Assembly: GCA_002718895.1 (NCBI GenBank)
Contig: PBGD01000031.1
Location: forward strand, 43,846-107,845
Length of the DNA: 64,000 nt
DNA from: Flavobacteriales bacterium
GTDB taxonomy: Bacteria; Bacteroidota; Bacteroidia; Flavobacteriales; TMED113
Direction: 5' to 3'
In this document: positions 51,420 to 63,453 of the stretch, piece by piece
Position numbering within the stretch: position 1 is the first letter of the stretch
Layout of the letters: the number at the start of each line of letters is the position of its first letter
Program-made: the position numbers and the translations under genes
The notes under the pieces: model-generated
The model's input: only the letters and a program-made list of their open reading frames with translations
What the model was told of the DNA's origin: nothing
Database searches by the model: none

Positions 51420-52241
51420 ATGGGAATTAAAAAAATAAATCCTTTAACTCCAGGACAAAGATTTAAAGTTGTTACCACTTTTGATGACATCACTAAATCT
51501 TCACCTGAAAAAACCTTAACTAAAGTTAAAAAGAGAAGTGGAGGTCGAAACAATGATGGAAGAATGACAATGAGATACCTAGGTGGAGGTCATAAAAGAA
51601 AATACAGAGTTATAGATTTTAAAAGAGAAAAGCATGGTATACCAGCTACTGTAAAAAGCATTGAGTATGATCCAAATAGAACAGCGAGAATTGCATTATT
51701 ATATTATAAAGATGGTGAAAAGCGTTACATAGTAGCTCCAAAAGACTTAAAAGTAGGAGATCAACTTATTTCTGGAAATGGAGTTCCACCTAGTATTGGA
51801 AATACTTTATATTTATCAGATATTCCATTGGGAACAACTATTCACAATATTGAATTGTCACCAGGTAAAGGTGCTGCAATGGCTAGAAGTGCAGGTTCTA
51901 GTGTTCAATTATTGGCAAGAGAAGGAAAGTATGCAACTCTTAAATTGCCAAGTGGTGAAACTAGACTCGTTCTTACAACATGTTTAGCAACAATTGGTAC
52001 TGTTTCAAACGTAGAACATGGTTTGCAGAAATCAGGTAAAGCTGGAAGGAGTAGATGGTTTGGTAAAAGACCTAGAACAAGAGGTGTTGCAATGAATCCT
52101 GTGGATCATCCAATGGGTGGTGGTGAAGGTAAAGCATCAGGAGGTCATCCTAGGTCTAGGAATGGTATTCCTGCTAAAGGATTTAAAACTAGATCAAAGA
52201 AGAAATTATCTAACAAATTTATTATTAATAGAAAAAAATAA
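51420..52241 (+). CDS. rplB: 50S ribosomal protein L2
   Basis: [49 protein letters not shown]. Confidence 0.98.
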   Translation: MGIKKINPLTPGQRFKVVTTFDDITKSSPEKTLTKVKKRSGGRNNDGRMTMRYLGGGHKRKYRVIDFKREKHGIPATVKSIEYDPNRTARIALLYYKDGEKRYIVAPKDLKVGDQLISGNGVPPSIGNTLYLSDIPLGTTIHNIELSPGKGAAMARSAGSSVQLLAREGKYATLKLPSGETRLVLTTCLATIGTVSNVEHGLQKSGKAGRSRWFGKRPRTRGVAMNPVDHPMGGGEGKASGGHPRSRNGIPAKGFKTRSKKKLSNKFIINRKK

Positions 52242-52243
52242 GC

Positions 52244-52510
52244 ATGGCAAGATCGTTAAAAAAGGGGCCTTTTGTACATTTTAAACTACTAAAAAAAGTT
52301 CAGTTAAATATTGAAACAAATAAGAAAACAGTTATTAAAACTTGGAGTAGATCATCAATGATTATTCCTGATTTTGTGGGTCAAACTTTTGCTGTTCATA
52401 ATGGTAAACAATTTGTGCCAGTATTTATTACTGAAAATATGGTCGGACATAAACTTGGAGAGTTTTCCCCAACTAGATCTTTTAGAGGTCATGGCGGTAA
52501 GAAAAAATAA
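52244..52510 (+). CDS. rpsS: 30S ribosomal protein S19
   Basis: [34 protein letters not shown]. Confidence 0.98.
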   Translation: MARSLKKGPFVHFKLLKKVQLNIETNKKTVIKTWSRSSMIIPDFVGQTFAVHNGKQFVPVFITENMVGHKLGEFSPTRSFRGHGGKKK

Positions 52511-52522
52511 ATTAAATAATTA

Positions 52523-52900
52523 ATGGCTACTACTGAAAATAAAAAAAATATTGCAACCATGTCAGTTCTTGCTAAACTAAGAAACTGCCCTACTTCACCT
52601 AGAAAAATGAGGTTAGTTGCAAATCAAATAAGAAATTTAGATGTTAATAAGGCTCTTGTGTTACTAAAGCATAGCCCAAAAGAGGCATCCTTAAGATTAG
52701 AAAAATTATTATTGTCTGGTATTTCTAATTGGCAAAATAAATTTAATGATGAAAATTCTGACCTTTTTATCAAAGAAATTTATGTTGATTCGGCGAGAAT
52801 GCTAAAAAGAATGCAACCAGCTCCTCAAGGTAGAGCACATAGGATAAGAAAAAGATCTAATCACGTAACAATCTTAATATCAAAAAAAGAAAATAATTAA
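52523..52900 (+). CDS. rplV: 50S ribosomal protein L22
   Basis: [41 protein letters not shown]. Confidence 0.96.
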   Translation: MATTENKKNIATMSVLAKLRNCPTSPRKMRLVANQIRNLDVNKALVLLKHSPKEASLRLEKLLLSGISNWQNKFNDENSDLFIKEIYVDSARMLKRMQPAPQGRAHRIRKRSNHVTILISKKENN

Positions 52901-52901
52901 T

Positions 52902-53615
52902 ATGGGACAAAAAACAAATCCAATAGGTAATAGATTAGGTTTTATAAGAGGGTGGGATTCTGCTTGGTATGGTGGTAAAAATTTTGGAGATAGAATTTTA
53001 GAAGATTATAAAATACGTAAATATCTTCATGCACGCTTATCAAAGGCGAGTGTGTCTAAAATTGTAATTGAAAGAACTTTAAAAATAATTACAGTTACTA
53101 TTAGTACATCTAGACCTGGTTTAATTATTGGTAAAGGTGGCCAAGAAGTAGATAAGCTTAAGGAAGAATTAAAGAAAATTACATCCAAACAAGTACAGGT
53201 TAATATATATGAAATAAAGAGACCTGAACTTGATGCGAAATTAGTTGCTAGAAATGTAGCTAATCAAATTGAGGGTAGATTTCCTTACCGACGTGCAGTG
53301 AAAATGGCTATAGCAGCCTCTATGCGTATGGGTGCTGAGGGAATTAAAATTCAAGTATCAGGTCGACTAAATGGTGTAGAAATGGCAAGATCTGAAATGT
53401 ACAAAGAAGGTAGAACACCTTTACACACATTTAGAGCTGATATTGACTATGCAGTTGAAGAAGCTTTAACGACTTATGGTTTAATAGGCGTAAAAGTTTG
53501 GATATGTAAAGGTGAAGTATATGGTAAGAGAAGTTTAACTCCTATAGAAACAATTGTTGTAGGTACGAAGAGAGGTAATAATTCTTCTACAAGAAAAATT
53601 AATAGAAAAAAATAG
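52902..53615 (+). CDS. rpsC: 30S ribosomal protein S3
   Basis: [37 protein letters not shown]. Confidence 0.98.
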   Translation: MGQKTNPIGNRLGFIRGWDSAWYGGKNFGDRILEDYKIRKYLHARLSKASVSKIVIERTLKIITVTISTSRPGLIIGKGGQEVDKLKEELKKITSKQVQVNIYEIKRPELDAKLVARNVANQIEGRFPYRRAVKMAIAASMRMGAEGIKIQVSGRLNGVEMARSEMYKEGRTPLHTFRADIDYAVEEALTTYGLIGVKVWICKGEVYGKRSLTPIETIVVGTKRGNNSSTRKINRKK

Positions 53616-53632
53616 GTAATTAATAATTAATT

Positions 53633-54046
53633 ATGTTACAACCTAAAAAAACAAAATATCGAAAAAGTCAAAAGGGAAGAATGAAAGGCAACGCACAAAG
53701 AGGTGCAACCTTAAATTTCGGGTCTTATGGTATTAAATCCCTTGGTGAATGTTTTATAACTTCTAGACAAATTGAAGCAGCCCGTATTGCAGCAACTAGA
53801 TATATGAAAAGAGAGGGTCAGTTATGGATTCGCATCTTTCCAGATAAAGTTCTAACTAAGAAACCAGCTGAAGTTAGAATGGGTAAGGGTAAAGGAGCAC
53901 CTGAATACTGGGTGGCTGTAGTTAAGCCCGGAAGAATGCTTTTTGAGTGTGATGGAGTTAGTTTTGATATTGCAAATGAGGCACTTAGACTTGCAGCTCA
54001 AAAGCTTCCTATTAAAACAAAATTTGTAAAACGAAGAGATTTATAA
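53633..54046 (+). CDS. rplP: 50S ribosomal protein L16
   Basis: [42 protein letters not shown]. Confidence 0.98.
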   Translation: MLQPKKTKYRKSQKGRMKGNAQRGATLNFGSYGIKSLGECFITSRQIEAARIAATRYMKREGQLWIRIFPDKVLTKKPAEVRMGKGKGAPEYWVAVVKPGRMLFECDGVSFDIANEALRLAAQKLPIKTKFVKRRDL

Positions 54047-54058
54047 AATACGTTAATT

Positions 54059-54253
54059 ATGGCTATAAAAAATATAATAAGTGAAATGACTGATTTAGAA
54101 CTTCTTAAAAAATTAAAAGATGATAAAATAGCTTATAACAAGTTAAAATTATATCATAAAACAGCCACATTAGATAGTCCAATCAGTTTGAGATATAAGC
54201 GACGCGATATTGCTAAGTTATTAACGGAAATTAATAAAAGAGAATTAAAATGA
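54059..54253 (+). CDS. rpmC: 50S ribosomal protein L29
   Basis: Size and operon order; [20 protein letters not shown]. Confidence 0.95.
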   Translation: MAIKNIISEMTDLELLKKLKDDKIAYNKLKLYHKTATLDSPISLRYKRRDIAKLLTEINKRELK

Positions 54254-54507
54254 TAGATCGTAAAATAAGAAAAGAAAGAACAGGCTTAGTATATAGCAAC
54301 TCAATGGATAAATCTATCGTGGTTTCTGTAGAAAGACGTGTGAAACATCCAGTATATGGAAAGTTTGTAAAGACAACGTCCAAGTTTGTTGCTCATGATG
54401 AGAAAAATATTTGTAATGTAGGTGACCTTGTTTCTATAATGGAAACTAGACCTATTAGTAAAAGAAAATGTTGGAGATTAGTAGAGATTTTAGAAAAAGC
54501 TAAATAA
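54250..54507 (+). CDS. rpsQ: 30S ribosomal protein S17
   Basis: [34 protein letters not shown]. Confidence 0.97.
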   Translation: MIDRKIRKERTGLVYSNSMDKSIVVSVERRVKHPVYGKFVKTTSKFVAHDEKNICNVGDLVSIMETRPISKRKCWRLVEILEKAK

Positions 54508-54509
54508 TT

Positions 54510-54878
54510 ATGGTACAACAAGAATCGTTATTAAATGTTGCTGATAATACTGGAGCAAAAAAAGTTTTATGTATTAGAGTTTTAGGTGGAACAAAACGAA
54601 GATATGCCTCTTTAGGAGATAAAATTGTAGTCTCAGTTAAAACAGTTACACCAAATGGTACTGTAAAGAAAAAACAAGTAACAAGTGCAGTAGTGGTTAG
54701 AACAAAAAAAGAAGTAAAAAGAAGTGATGGGTCTTATATTAGATTTGATGATAACGCTTGTGTACTACTTGATACTAATGATGAAATGAGAGGAACACGA
54801 GTTTTTGGTCCTGTAGCTAGAGAACTCAGAGAAAAAAATAGAATGAAAATTATTTCATTAGCACCTGAAGTATTATAA
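54510..54878 (+). CDS. rplN: 50S ribosomal protein L14
   Basis: [27 protein letters not shown]. Confidence 0.98.
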   Translation: MVQQESLLNVADNTGAKKVLCIRVLGGTKRRYASLGDKIVVSVKTVTPNGTVKKKQVTSAVVVRTKKEVKRSDGSYIRFDDNACVLLDTNDEMRGTRVFGPVARELREKNRMKIISLAPEVL

Positions 54879-54891
54879 AAAATAATATAAA

Positions 54892-55203
54892 ATGAAAATA
54901 AAAAAAGGAGATAATGTAAAAGTAATGGTTGGAAAATCCAAAGGTCACATTGGCAGAGTTATTTCAATGAATCCTTCGAAAAATACTGCTTTTGTTGAAG
55001 GTGCCAATTTAGTAAGTAGGCATACTAAGCCAAATGCAAAAAATCAAGAAGGAGGTATTATTAAAAAGGAAGCTGCTATTCATTTATCAAATTTAATGAA
55101 TGTGGATAGTAAAGGAAATCCATCTAGAATTGGTATTAAGATGGATAAAAAAACTGGTAGTAAACAAAGATATTTTAAGAAAACAGGAGATATATTAAAA
55201 TGA
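54892..55203 (+). CDS. rplX: 50S ribosomal protein L24
   Basis: [22 protein letters not shown]; operon order. Confidence 0.97.
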   Translation: MKIKKGDNVKVMVGKSKGHIGRVISMNPSKNTAFVEGANLVSRHTKPNAKNQEGGIIKKEAAIHLSNLMNVDSKGNPSRIGIKMDKKTGSKQRYFKKTGDILK

Positions 55204-55751
55204 AAAATTATACACCAAGATTAAAAGAAAAATATAATAGTGAAGTGATTCCTAACTTGCAAAAAAAGTTAGGTTATTCAAATATTATGCAAGTTCCTAA
55301 GTTGCAGAAAATATGTCTCAATCAAGGAGTAGGTCAAGCAGTTAATGATAAAAAGTTAATTGAAATTGCAAATGATGAAATGACAAGGATTACAGGCCAA
55401 AAGTCAGTTGTAGCATTTTCAAGAAAAGATATTTCAAACTTTAAATTAAGAAAGGGAATGCCTATTGGTGTGAAGGTGACGTTAAGAAAAAATCAGATGT
55501 ATGAGTTTTTAGATCGTTTAATATCAGTTTCGTTACCAGGAGTTAGAGATTTTCAGGGAATTAATAAAAAAGGATTTGATGGTAGAGGTAATTACACTCT
55601 TGGTATTAAAGAGCAAATTATTTTTCCCGAAATTAAGGTAGATGAAATTAAAAAAATAACTGGTTTAGATATAACATTTGTTACTTCTGCTAATTCTGAT
55701 GATGAAGCTTTAGCACTGTTACAAGAATTAGGATTACCATTTAAAAAATAA
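55200..55751 (+). CDS. rplE: 50S ribosomal protein L5
   Basis: [54 protein letters not shown]. Confidence 0.98.
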   Translation: MKNYTPRLKEKYNSEVIPNLQKKLGYSNIMQVPKLQKICLNQGVGQAVNDKKLIEIANDEMTRITGQKSVVAFSRKDISNFKLRKGMPIGVKVTLRKNQMYEFLDRLISVSLPGVRDFQGINKKGFDGRGNYTLGIKEQIIFPEIKVDEIKKITGLDITFVTSANSDDEALALLQELGLPFKK

Positions 55752-55755
55752 GATT

Positions 55756-56025
55756 ATGGCTAAAGAATCAATGAAAGCAAGAGAAGTGAAGCGTCAAAAG
55801 TTAGTAAATAAGTATGCTAGCAAAAGAGAAGCATTAAAAAAAGCAGGTGATTTTGTTGGTTTACAAAAATTACCCAAGAATGCTTCACCTGTAAGATTAC
55901 ATAATAGATGTAAAATTACTGGTAGACCTAAGGGATATATGAGAGTTTTTGGGATTTCTAGAGTAATGTTTAGAGAAATGGCAAATAATGGTTTAATTCC
56001 TGGTATAAAAAAATCAAGTTGGTAA
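55756..56025 (+). CDS. rpsN: 30S ribosomal protein S14 (no CxxC zinc motif)
   Basis: [50 protein letters not shown]. Confidence 0.98.
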   Translation: MAKESMKAREVKRQKLVNKYASKREALKKAGDFVGLQKLPKNASPVRLHNRCKITGRPKGYMRVFGISRVMFREMANNGLIPGIKKSSW

Positions 56026-56035
56026 AATTAAAATT

Positions 56036-56434
56036 ATGATTACAGATTCAATTGGAAATTATTTAACATCAATTAGAAATGCTATAATGGCTAATCACAA
56101 AACAGTCACTGTACCCTCTTCTAATATAAAGAAAGAAATCACTAAAGTTCTCTTAGATCAAGGATTTATTTTGAATTATAGGTTGAATGCTGACAGTTCT
56201 TTTGAAAAGATTCAAATTGCATTAAAATATAATTCCGTAACAAATATTTCAGCAATAAAAGGTATAAAAAGAATTAGTACGCCAGGTTTGCGTAAATATT
56301 GTTCAGCACAAGATTTACCTAGGGTTTTAAATGGCTTGGGCATCGCTATAGTTTCTACATCAAAAGGAATTATGACTGATAAAAAAGCTAGAAAACTGAA
56401 TATTGGTGGTGAAGTAGTATGCTATGTATATTAA
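56036..56434 (+). CDS. rpsH: 30S ribosomal protein S8
   Basis: MITDSIGNYLTSIRNAIMANH; STSKGIMTDKKARKLNIGGEVVCYVY. Confidence 0.97.
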   Translation: MITDSIGNYLTSIRNAIMANHKTVTVPSSNIKKEITKVLLDQGFILNYRLNADSSFEKIQIALKYNSVTNISAIKGIKRISTPGLRKYCSAQDLPRVLNGLGIAIVSTSKGIMTDKKARKLNIGGEVVCYVY

Positions 56435-56459
56435 TTTAAAATATTAAAAAAATATAATT

Positions 56460-57014
56460 ATGTCAAGAATTGGTTTGAGTCCTATTACGCTCCCGAATGA
56501 GGTTGAATATACATTTGAGCAATCAGTACTTAATGTTAAAAGTAGTAAAGGAAATTTATCTCTTAAAATAGATGCTGGTTTTACAATCATAAAAGATAAT
56601 GACAATACTATTTTGATTAAGCGACCAAATGATTCAAAAGATAGTAAGTCTAAACATGGTTTGTATAGGTCATTGATTGCTAATATGTTTGAAGGCCTTT
56701 CTAAGGGATTTAAGCATGAGTTAGAACTTCATGGTGTTGGTTATCGAGCATCTAACTCTGGTCAAAAACTAGATTTGTCGCTTGGATATTCGCATAATAT
56801 TGTTTTAGAAATATGTAACGAAGTTAAAGTTACAACACAAACAGAAAAGGGTCAAAATCCAAAAATTATTTTAGAGTCTTTCGACAAAGAATTAATTGGT
56901 GCTGTATCTGCAAAAATTAAATCTTTTAGAAAACATGACCCATACAAAGGCAAGGGAATAAGGTTTGTTGGCGAAAGAGGTATTAGAAAAGCAGGAAAAA
57001 CAGCTAGTAGTTAA
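56460..57014 (+). CDS. rplF: 50S ribosomal protein L6
   Basis: MSRIGLSPITLP; KHDPYKGKGIRFVGERGIRKAGKTA. Confidence 0.97.
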   Translation: MSRIGLSPITLPNEVEYTFEQSVLNVKSSKGNLSLKIDAGFTIIKDNDNTILIKRPNDSKDSKSKHGLYRSLIANMFEGLSKGFKHELELHGVGYRASNSGQKLDLSLGYSHNIVLEICNEVKVTTQTEKGQNPKIILESFDKELIGAVSAKIKSFRKHDPYKGKGIRFVGERGIRKAGKTASS

Positions 57015-57029
57015 AATTAAAATTTATTT

Positions 57030-57386
57030 ATGTCATTATTTAAGTTAAAAAGAAGAAGGAAAATTAAAAAAAGAATTAGAGGTGTTATCAGCGGAACAAG
57101 CTCTGCTCCAAGATTAACTGTTTACAGAAGCAATAAAGAAATCTATGCAAGTTTGATTGATGATATTTGTGGAAAAACTCTATGTGCTGCTTCATCATTA
57201 GAAAAAGTTATTTTGAAAAAGAAAGGTACAAAAAAAGAGAAGGCTAACTCCGTTGGACTTTTACTTGCAGAGAGAGCAGTTTCAAAAGGAATTGAAAATT
57301 GTTGTTTTGATAGAAATGGTTATTTGTACCATGGACGCGTTAAATCTTTAGCAGAAGGTGTAAGAACAGGTGGATTAAAATTTTAA
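57030..57386 (+). CDS. rplR: 50S ribosomal protein L18
   Basis: [44 protein letters not shown]. Confidence 0.97.
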   Translation: MSLFKLKRRRKIKKRIRGVISGTSSAPRLTVYRSNKEIYASLIDDICGKTLCAASSLEKVILKKKGTKKEKANSVGLLLAERAVSKGIENCCFDRNGYLYHGRVKSLAEGVRTGGLKF

Positions 57387-57390
57387 GAAT

Positions 57391-57912
57391 ATGAAATTAA
57401 AACTTAACATACAGCATGTTAGACCAAGTGGTTTAGAATTAATTGAAAAAGTAGTAAGTATTCAAAGAGTCACTAAGGTAACCAAGGGTGGACGAACTTT
57501 TAGTTTTTCAGCAATAGTTGTTGTTGGAGATCAAAATGGAGTAGTTGGTTATGGATTAGGTAAAGGAAAAGAAGTGACATTAGCAATTACAAAAGCTACA
57601 GATAATGCCAAAAAAAAATTGGTAAGAATCCCATTAGTTAATGGAACAATAACACATGAACAATATGGTAAATATGGTGGGGCAAAAGTTTTTATTCGTC
57701 CTGCTTCTAGTGGAACCGGTGTCATCGCAGGAGGTTCTATGCGATCTATTATTGAAGCTGTAGGTATTAAAGATATATTAGCTAAATCAAAAGGTTCTAC
57801 TAACCCACATAATTTAGTCAAGGCTACAATTGAAGCTTTAGTTAACTTAAGAGATGTTAATCAGGTTGCATCAGCTAGAGGTATTTCAGTGAATAAAGTT
57901 TTTAATGGATAA
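57391..57912 (+). CDS. rpsE: 30S ribosomal protein S5
   Basis: [39 protein letters not shown]. Confidence 0.98.
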   Translation: MKLKLNIQHVRPSGLELIEKVVSIQRVTKVTKGGRTFSFSAIVVVGDQNGVVGYGLGKGKEVTLAITKATDNAKKKLVRIPLVNGTITHEQYGKYGGAKVFIRPASSGTGVIAGGSMRSIIEAVGIKDILAKSKGSTNPHNLVKATIEALVNLRDVNQVASARGISVNKVFNG

Positions 57913-57918
57913 TAAAAA

Positions 57919-58092
57919 ATGAAGATAAAAATTAAACAAATAAGAAGTGGTATTAATCGACCAAGTAGGCAAAAGAAAACACTTGAAGCACTTGGTTTAA
58001 AGCGAATTAATCATGTTGTTGAGCATGAACCAACTCCTCAAATATTAGGCATGATTAATAGTGTTAACCATTTGGTCCAAATAGAAAAATAA
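57919..58092 (+). CDS. rpmD: 50S ribosomal protein L30 (absent from ORF track)
   Basis: Own translation: MKIKIKQIRSGINRPSRQKKTLEALGLKRINHVVEHEPTPQILGMINSVNHLVQIEK*; between rpsE and rplO. Confidence 0.95.
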   Translation: MKIKIKQIRSGINRPSRQKKTLEALGLKRINHVVEHEPTPQILGMINSVNHLVQIEK

Positions 58093-58106
58093 ACAAAATT
58101 TATCAA

Positions 58107-58559
58107 ATGAATTTATCAAATTTAAAACCAGCAGAAGGCTCAATAAAAAAATCTAAACGGATCGGTCGAGGACAAGGTTCAGGAAAAGGAGGTACTTCAA
58201 CAAGAGGTCACAAAGGTCAAAAATCTAGGTCTGGATATTCTAGAAAAATTGGTTTTGAAGGAGGTCAAATGCCACTTCAAAGGCGTGTGCCAAAATTTGG
58301 TTTCACCAATCCAAATAGAACAGTTTTTCAAGCTGTAAATTTAGGAGCAATACAAAAGCTTTTTGATGTAAAAAAAATAAAAGATAAAATTGATATACAA
58401 ACTATGATTAAACTCGGTTTAGTTAATAAAAATGAAAAAGTAAAGATTTTATCCAAAGGTGACTTTAAAGCTAAATTAGATATTACTTCTCATCAATTTT
58501 CTAAATCTGCAATAGATATAATTGAAAAAAATGGTGGTAAAGTGATTAAAATAGATTAA
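58107..58559 (+). CDS. rplO: 50S ribosomal protein L15
   Basis: MNLSNLKPAEGSIKKSKRIGRGQGSGKGGTSTRGHKGQKSRSG. Confidence 0.98.
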   Translation: MNLSNLKPAEGSIKKSKRIGRGQGSGKGGTSTRGHKGQKSRSGYSRKIGFEGGQMPLQRRVPKFGFTNPNRTVFQAVNLGAIQKLFDVKKIKDKIDIQTMIKLGLVNKNEKVKILSKGDFKAKLDITSHQFSKSAIDIIEKNGGKVIKID

Positions 58560-58569
58560 TACATTTTTA

Positions 58570-59892
58570 ATGAAAGCATTATTTAATACTATTATAAACA
58601 TTTGGAAAATTGAGGATCTTAGAAACAGGATTATCACTACCCTTGGTTTTGTTTTAATTTATAGACTAGGTTCTTTTGTAACCTTACCAGGTATTGATCC
58701 TTCCCAATTACAGTTACTAGAAAATCAAACTTCTGATGGTTTACTTGGTTTATTAAACCTATTTACTGGTGGAGCCTTTTCTCAAGCATCCATCATGGCG
58801 CTTGGTATTATGCCTTATATTTCTGCTTCAATTGTAATACAACTATTGGGAGTAGCAGTTCCATATATTCAAAAGTTACAAAGAGAAGGTGAAAGCGGAA
58901 GAAACAAAATTAACCAAATAACTAGATATTTAACTATTTTGATAACTGGAATACAAGGGCCTGGATATATTGCTAATTTACAGGCTACTTTGCCAGAAAC
59001 AGCATTTTTATTATCTCCTAGCACATTTTGGAGCTCTAGTATAATAATTCTTGTTACAGGTACTTTGTTTGCAATGTGGTTGGGAGAAAAAATAACTGAC
59101 AGAGGCATAGGAAATGGTATATCTCTTCTCATTATGATCGGTATAATAGCTGCTCTTCCTCAAGCTTTTGCTTTTGAGTTTGTGACTAAGATTAATAGTT
59201 CTGGTGGAGGTTTGGTTATGCTGGTTATTGAATTAGTTTTGATTCTTTTGGTAATATTATTGTGTATTTTGTTAGTTCAAGGAACTCGAAGAATTCCTAT
59301 CGCTTACCCAAGGCAAATGATGGGACAGCGTTACGCAGGTGCAAGACAGTATATTCCTTTAAAAATTAATGCTGCCGGAGTTATGCCTATAATTTTTGCT
59401 CAAGCAATTATGTTTATACCAATTACCTTTGCTGGATTCTCCACATCATCTGCTGCAAGTGGTTTTGTTCAAGAATTTTCAGATTTTTCTGGCTTTTGGT
59501 ATAATTTTGTATTTGCAATCTTGGTAATTGTTTTTACATACTTTTATACGGCTATCACTGTTAACCCAGATCAAATGGCAAATGATATGAAAAGAAGTGG
59601 TGCAACTATTTACAATTTAAAACCTGGAAAACAGACTGCTAAATTTTTAAATGAGACAATGACTAGAATAGTACTGCCGGGATCTTTTTTTCTTGCTTTT
59701 GTTGCTATTCTTCCTGCGTTTGCAATGCAAGCTGGAGTTAATCCTCAGTTTGCACAATTTTATGGAGGTACTTCATTATTGATCATGGTAGGTGTAGTTC
59801 TTGATACTGTACAACAAATTAATGCTCATTTGTTAAACAGACATTATGATGGTTTAATGAAACAAGGAAGAAGGGTTAGATCTGGAATGTAA
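58570..59892 (+). CDS. secY: Preprotein translocase subunit SecY
   Basis: GIMPYISASIVIQLL; QREGESGRNKINQITRYLT; GNGISLLIMIGIIA; multiple TM segments. Confidence 0.98.
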   Translation: MKALFNTIINIWKIEDLRNRIITTLGFVLIYRLGSFVTLPGIDPSQLQLLENQTSDGLLGLLNLFTGGAFSQASIMALGIMPYISASIVIQLLGVAVPYIQKLQREGESGRNKINQITRYLTILITGIQGPGYIANLQATLPETAFLLSPSTFWSSSIIILVTGTLFAMWLGEKITDRGIGNGISLLIMIGIIAALPQAFAFEFVTKINSSGGGLVMLVIELVLILLVILLCILLVQGTRRIPIAYPRQMMGQRYAGARQYIPLKINAAGVMPIIFAQAIMFIPITFAGFSTSSAASGFVQEFSDFSGFWYNFVFAILVIVFTYFYTAITVNPDQMANDMKRSGATIYNLKPGKQTAKFLNETMTRIVLPGSFFLAFVAILPAFAMQAGVNPQFAQFYGGTSLLIMVGVVLDTVQQINAHLLNRHYDGLMKQGRRVRSGM

Positions 59893-59895
59893 TTT

Positions 59896-60666
59896 ATGAT
59901 AAATTTAAAAACATATAAAGAAATAGATTTAATGAGAAAAAGTTCTTCTTTAGTTTCTCTTACTCATTCCGAGATTGCAAAGTTTATAAAACCAGGAGTA
60001 AACTCTTTATATCTTGATAAAATAGCGGAAGAGTTTATTAGAGACCATGGTGGAGAACCAGGATTTAAAGGTTATAACGGTTTTCCAAATACACTTTGTG
60101 TTTCAAAAGATCACGAAGTTGTTCATGGTATACCTAATGATCAAGAGATAGATGAGGGAGTAATATTATCAATTGATTGTGGTGTATATATGAATGGATT
60201 TTATGGAGATTCTGCATATAGTTATCCTGTTGGGAATATTTCAAAAGATAAGCAAAAGTTATTAGATGTAACTAAAGAAGCTTTACAAAGAGGTGTTCTT
60301 GTAGCAAATTGTGGAAATACAATAGGTGATATTGGATATACTATTCAAAAATATGCTGAGTCAAATGGATTTTCAGTTGTTAAAGAGTTAGTTGGTCATG
60401 GCATTGGAAGAAATTTACATGAATCGCCTGAAGTTCCTAATTATGGAATTAAAGGATCAGGAAGTTTACTAGAAGAGGGTATGGTGATTGCCATAGAACC
60501 TATGATTAATCTTGGTTCGTCAGAAGTAATTCAAAAAAATGATGGATGGACAATAGTGACAAAAGATGGTTTACCATCAGCACACTTTGAATATACAGTT
60601 GCTATAAATAAAACTGGTCCAGAAATATTGTCACCCTTTAATTTAATTGAAGAAGCTTTAAATTAA
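59896..60666 (+). CDS. map: Type I methionine aminopeptidase
   Basis: NTLCVSKDHEVVHGIPND, SIDCGVYMNGFYGDSAYSYPVG, GHGIGRNLHESPEVPNYG, EEGMVIAIEPMIN. Confidence 0.96.
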   Translation: MINLKTYKEIDLMRKSSSLVSLTHSEIAKFIKPGVNSLYLDKIAEEFIRDHGGEPGFKGYNGFPNTLCVSKDHEVVHGIPNDQEIDEGVILSIDCGVYMNGFYGDSAYSYPVGNISKDKQKLLDVTKEALQRGVLVANCGNTIGDIGYTIQKYAESNGFSVVKELVGHGIGRNLHESPEVPNYGIKGSGSLLEEGMVIAIEPMINLGSSEVIQKNDGWTIVTKDGLPSAHFEYTVAINKTGPEILSPFNLIEEALN

Positions 60667-60678
60667 AATTATCTAATT

Positions 60679-60894
60679 ATGGTTAAACAATTATCTATTC
60701 AACAAGATGGCATTATAAAAGAAGCATTGTCAAATGCAATGTTTAGGGTAGAATTAGAAAATGGGCATGTTATTACTGCTCATATATCAGGAAAAATGAG
60801 AATGCATTATATTAATTTACTTCCTGATGACAAGGTTAAAATTGAAATGTCTCCTTATGATTTAACAAAAGGTAGGATAACATTTAGGTATTAA
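60679..60894 (+). CDS. infA: Translation initiation factor IF-1
   Basis: [54 protein letters not shown]. Confidence 0.97.
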   Translation: MVKQLSIQQDGIIKEALSNAMFRVELENGHVITAHISGKMRMHYINLLPDDKVKIEMSPYDLTKGRITFRY

Positions 60895-60905
60895 ATACAA
60901 AGTAT

Positions 60906-61022
60906 ATGAAAACAAGAGCATCTATAAAAAAACGTACATCTGACTGTCAATTAGTTAGAAGAAAAGGTAAGTTATATATAATTAATAAGAAAAACCCAAA
61001 ATTTAAACAAAGACAAGGTTAA
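60906..61022 (+). CDS. rpmJ: 50S ribosomal protein L36 (absent from ORF track)
   Basis: Own translation: [38 protein letters not shown]; between infA and rpsM. Confidence 0.96.
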   Translation: MKTRASIKKRTSDCQLVRRKGKLYIINKKNPKFKQRQG

Positions 61023-61043
61023 ATAAAATTTAAAATAAATAGT

Positions 61044-61421
61044 ATGGCACGAATAGCAGGAGTGGATATTCCAAAAGAAAAAAGAGGCGTAATAAGTCTT
61101 ACTTATATATATGGTATTGGACGTAATTTGTCTAATGATATTCTTGATGAAGCAGGAGTTGATAAAAATACTAAAGTAAAGGATTGGAAAGATAGTGAGT
61201 TACAAAAAATAAGACAAATTATATCTGATAATTATACCATAGAAGGTGAGCTTAGATCAGAAGTTCAATTAAATATAAAGAGATTATCAGACATAGGTTG
61301 CTTTAGAGGCATACGTCACAGAATTGGATTACCATTGCGAGGTCAAAAGACTAAAAACAATTCTAGAACAAGAAAGGGAAAAAGAAAAACTGTAGCTAAC
61401 AAAAAAATGGCAACAAAATAA
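61044..61421 (+). CDS. rpsM: 30S ribosomal protein S13
   Basis: [57 protein letters not shown]. Confidence 0.98.
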   Translation: MARIAGVDIPKEKRGVISLTYIYGIGRNLSNDILDEAGVDKNTKVKDWKDSELQKIRQIISDNYTIEGELRSEVQLNIKRLSDIGCFRGIRHRIGLPLRGQKTKNNSRTRKGKRKTVANKKMATK

Positions 61422-61429
61422 TTTGATAT

Positions 61430-61810
61430 ATGGCAAAAAACACAAATAAACGAAATGTTAAAGTTGATTCAGAAGGTCAAGTGCACATTCATTCTAGTTT
61501 CAATAATATAATTATTTCTATTACTAATAATAGTGGTCAAGTAATAAGTTGGTCATCTGCTGGTAAACAAGGATTTAGAGGTTCTAAAAAAAACACTCCT
61601 TATGCTGCACAAACAGCGGCTGAAGATTGTGGTAAAGTTGCATTTGAAGCAGGTGTTAGAAAAGTAAATGTTTATGTTAAAGGACCAGGAAATGGTAGGG
61701 AAGCTGCGATTAGAGCAATTTTCAATACAGGTATTACTGTATCAGAAATAGTTGATGTCACACCACTTCCTCATAATGGTTGTCGTCCACCAAAAAGAAG
61801 AAGAGTATAA
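61430..61810 (+). CDS. rpsK: 30S ribosomal protein S11
   Basis: [62 protein letters not shown]. Confidence 0.98.
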   Translation: MAKNTNKRNVKVDSEGQVHIHSSFNNIIISITNNSGQVISWSSAGKQGFRGSKKNTPYAAQTAAEDCGKVAFEAGVRKVNVYVKGPGNGREAAIRAIFNTGITVSEIVDVTPLPHNGCRPPKRRRV

Positions 61811-61827
61811 TAAATAAATAATAGAAT

Positions 61828-62433
61828 ATGGCAAGATATATAGGACCAAAAACAAAAATAGCCAGGAAATTTGCTGATCCAATCTTTGGAACAGATAAAT
61901 ATTTTGAGAAACGTAAATACCCACCTGGTCAACATGGACCCAATGGTAGAAGAGGTAAAAAGTCTGATTACGCATATCAATTAGCTGAAAAGCAAAAGGC
62001 TAAGTATACATATGGTATTTTAGAAAAACAATTTTCTAACTTATTCAAAAAAGCATCTAGAAGTAAGATGGTTACTGGTGAAGCTCTATTACAGTTCTGT
62101 GAACTAAGACTTGATAATATTGTATATAGATTGGGTTTGGCAAATTCACGAAATGGTGCAAGGCAATTAGTATCTCATAAACATATTATGATTAATGGTC
62201 AAATTGTTAATATACCATCTTATTCTGTCAAAATGGGAGATGTTGTTTCTGTTAGAGAAAAGTCAAAATCTTTAGAGCAAATTACTAATTCACTTTCAAG
62301 CAAAAGTGATTTATTAGACTGGTTACATTGGGATAGTGGATCAATGACTGGTAAGTTAATTAATGTTCCTAACAGAGATCAGATACCGGAAAACATAAAA
62401 GAACAATTAATAGTAGAATTATACTCTAAATAA
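61828..62433 (+). CDS. rpsD: 30S ribosomal protein S4
   Basis: [54 protein letters not shown]. Confidence 0.98.
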   Translation: MARYIGPKTKIARKFADPIFGTDKYFEKRKYPPGQHGPNGRRGKKSDYAYQLAEKQKAKYTYGILEKQFSNLFKKASRSKMVTGEALLQFCELRLDNIVYRLGLANSRNGARQLVSHKHIMINGQIVNIPSYSVKMGDVVSVREKSKSLEQITNSLSSKSDLLDWLHWDSGSMTGKLINVPNRDQIPENIKEQLIVELYSK

Positions 62434-62454
62434 TAATTTAATTTATCAAATATT

Positions 62455-63447
62455 ATGGCAATTTTAAATTTTATAAAACCAGATAAAGTCTTTATGATTA
62501 ATTCAACTGAAAATGAAGGTCAGTTCGAATTTAGACCTCTAGAACCAGGATATGGTTTAACTGTTGGTAATGCATTGAGGAGAGTTTTATTATCTTCCTT
62601 AGAAGGGTTTGCAATATCATCAGTTAAAATTGATGGTGTTGATCACGAATTTTCAGCAATTGAGGGCGTCGTGGAAGATGTTGTTAGTATCATATTAAAT
62701 CTAAAACAAATTCGTTTTAAAAAACAAATAGATGATATAGATAATGAAGAAGTTCATGTATCTATTGGAAATCAAACTGTTGTAACTGCAGGTGATTTAG
62801 GTAAATTCATTTCTAATTTCCAGGTATTAAATCCTGATTTAGTTATATGTAACTTAACGAAATCAACTAAATTAAACTTTGTTTTAACAATAAAAAAAGG
62901 AAGAGGATTCGTCGTTTCTGATGAAAATAAAGTTGATGATGTTCCTATTGGTACAATATTTACAGATTCAATATTTACTCCAATTAAAAATGTTAAATAT
63001 TTTATTGAAGATTTTAGAGTTGAACAAAAAACAGACTATGAAAAATTAGTTTTAGAAATTGAAACTGATGGGTCTATTCATCCAAAAGATGCTTTAACAG
63101 AAGCTGCAAAAATTTTGATTCACCATTTTATGTTATTTTCAAATGAACGTATTTCTATTGAAGATGAAAGTTCATCTTCTATTGATGAGTATGATGAGCA
63201 ATCTTTGCACATGAGACAACTATTAAAAATGAAATTAGTAGATTTAGATCTTTCTGTTAGAGCATTAAACTGTTTAAAAGCAGCAGAAGTAGATACATTA
63301 GGTGATTTAGTTACTTATAATAGAAGCGATTTAATGAAATTTAGAAATTTTGGTAAAAAATCGTTAACCGAACTTGATGAACTTGTTGATGCTAAAGGAG
63401 TTCATTTTGGTATGGATTTAACAAAGTATAAACTTGATAAAGAGTAG
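62455..63447 (+). CDS. rpoA: RNA polymerase alpha subunit
   Basis: [51 protein letters not shown]; alpha-[26 protein letters not shown]. Confidence 0.98.
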   Translation: MAILNFIKPDKVFMINSTENEGQFEFRPLEPGYGLTVGNALRRVLLSSLEGFAISSVKIDGVDHEFSAIEGVVEDVVSIILNLKQIRFKKQIDDIDNEEVHVSIGNQTVVTAGDLGKFISNFQVLNPDLVICNLTKSTKLNFVLTIKKGRGFVVSDENKVDDVPIGTIFTDSIFTPIKNVKYFIEDFRVEQKTDYEKLVLEIETDGSIHPKDALTEAAKILIHHFMLFSNERISIEDESSSSIDEYDEQSLHMRQLLKMKLVDLDLSVRALNCLKAAEVDTLGDLVTYNRSDLMKFRNFGKKSLTELDELVDAKGVHFGMDLTKYKLDKE

Positions 63448-63453
63448 TTAATT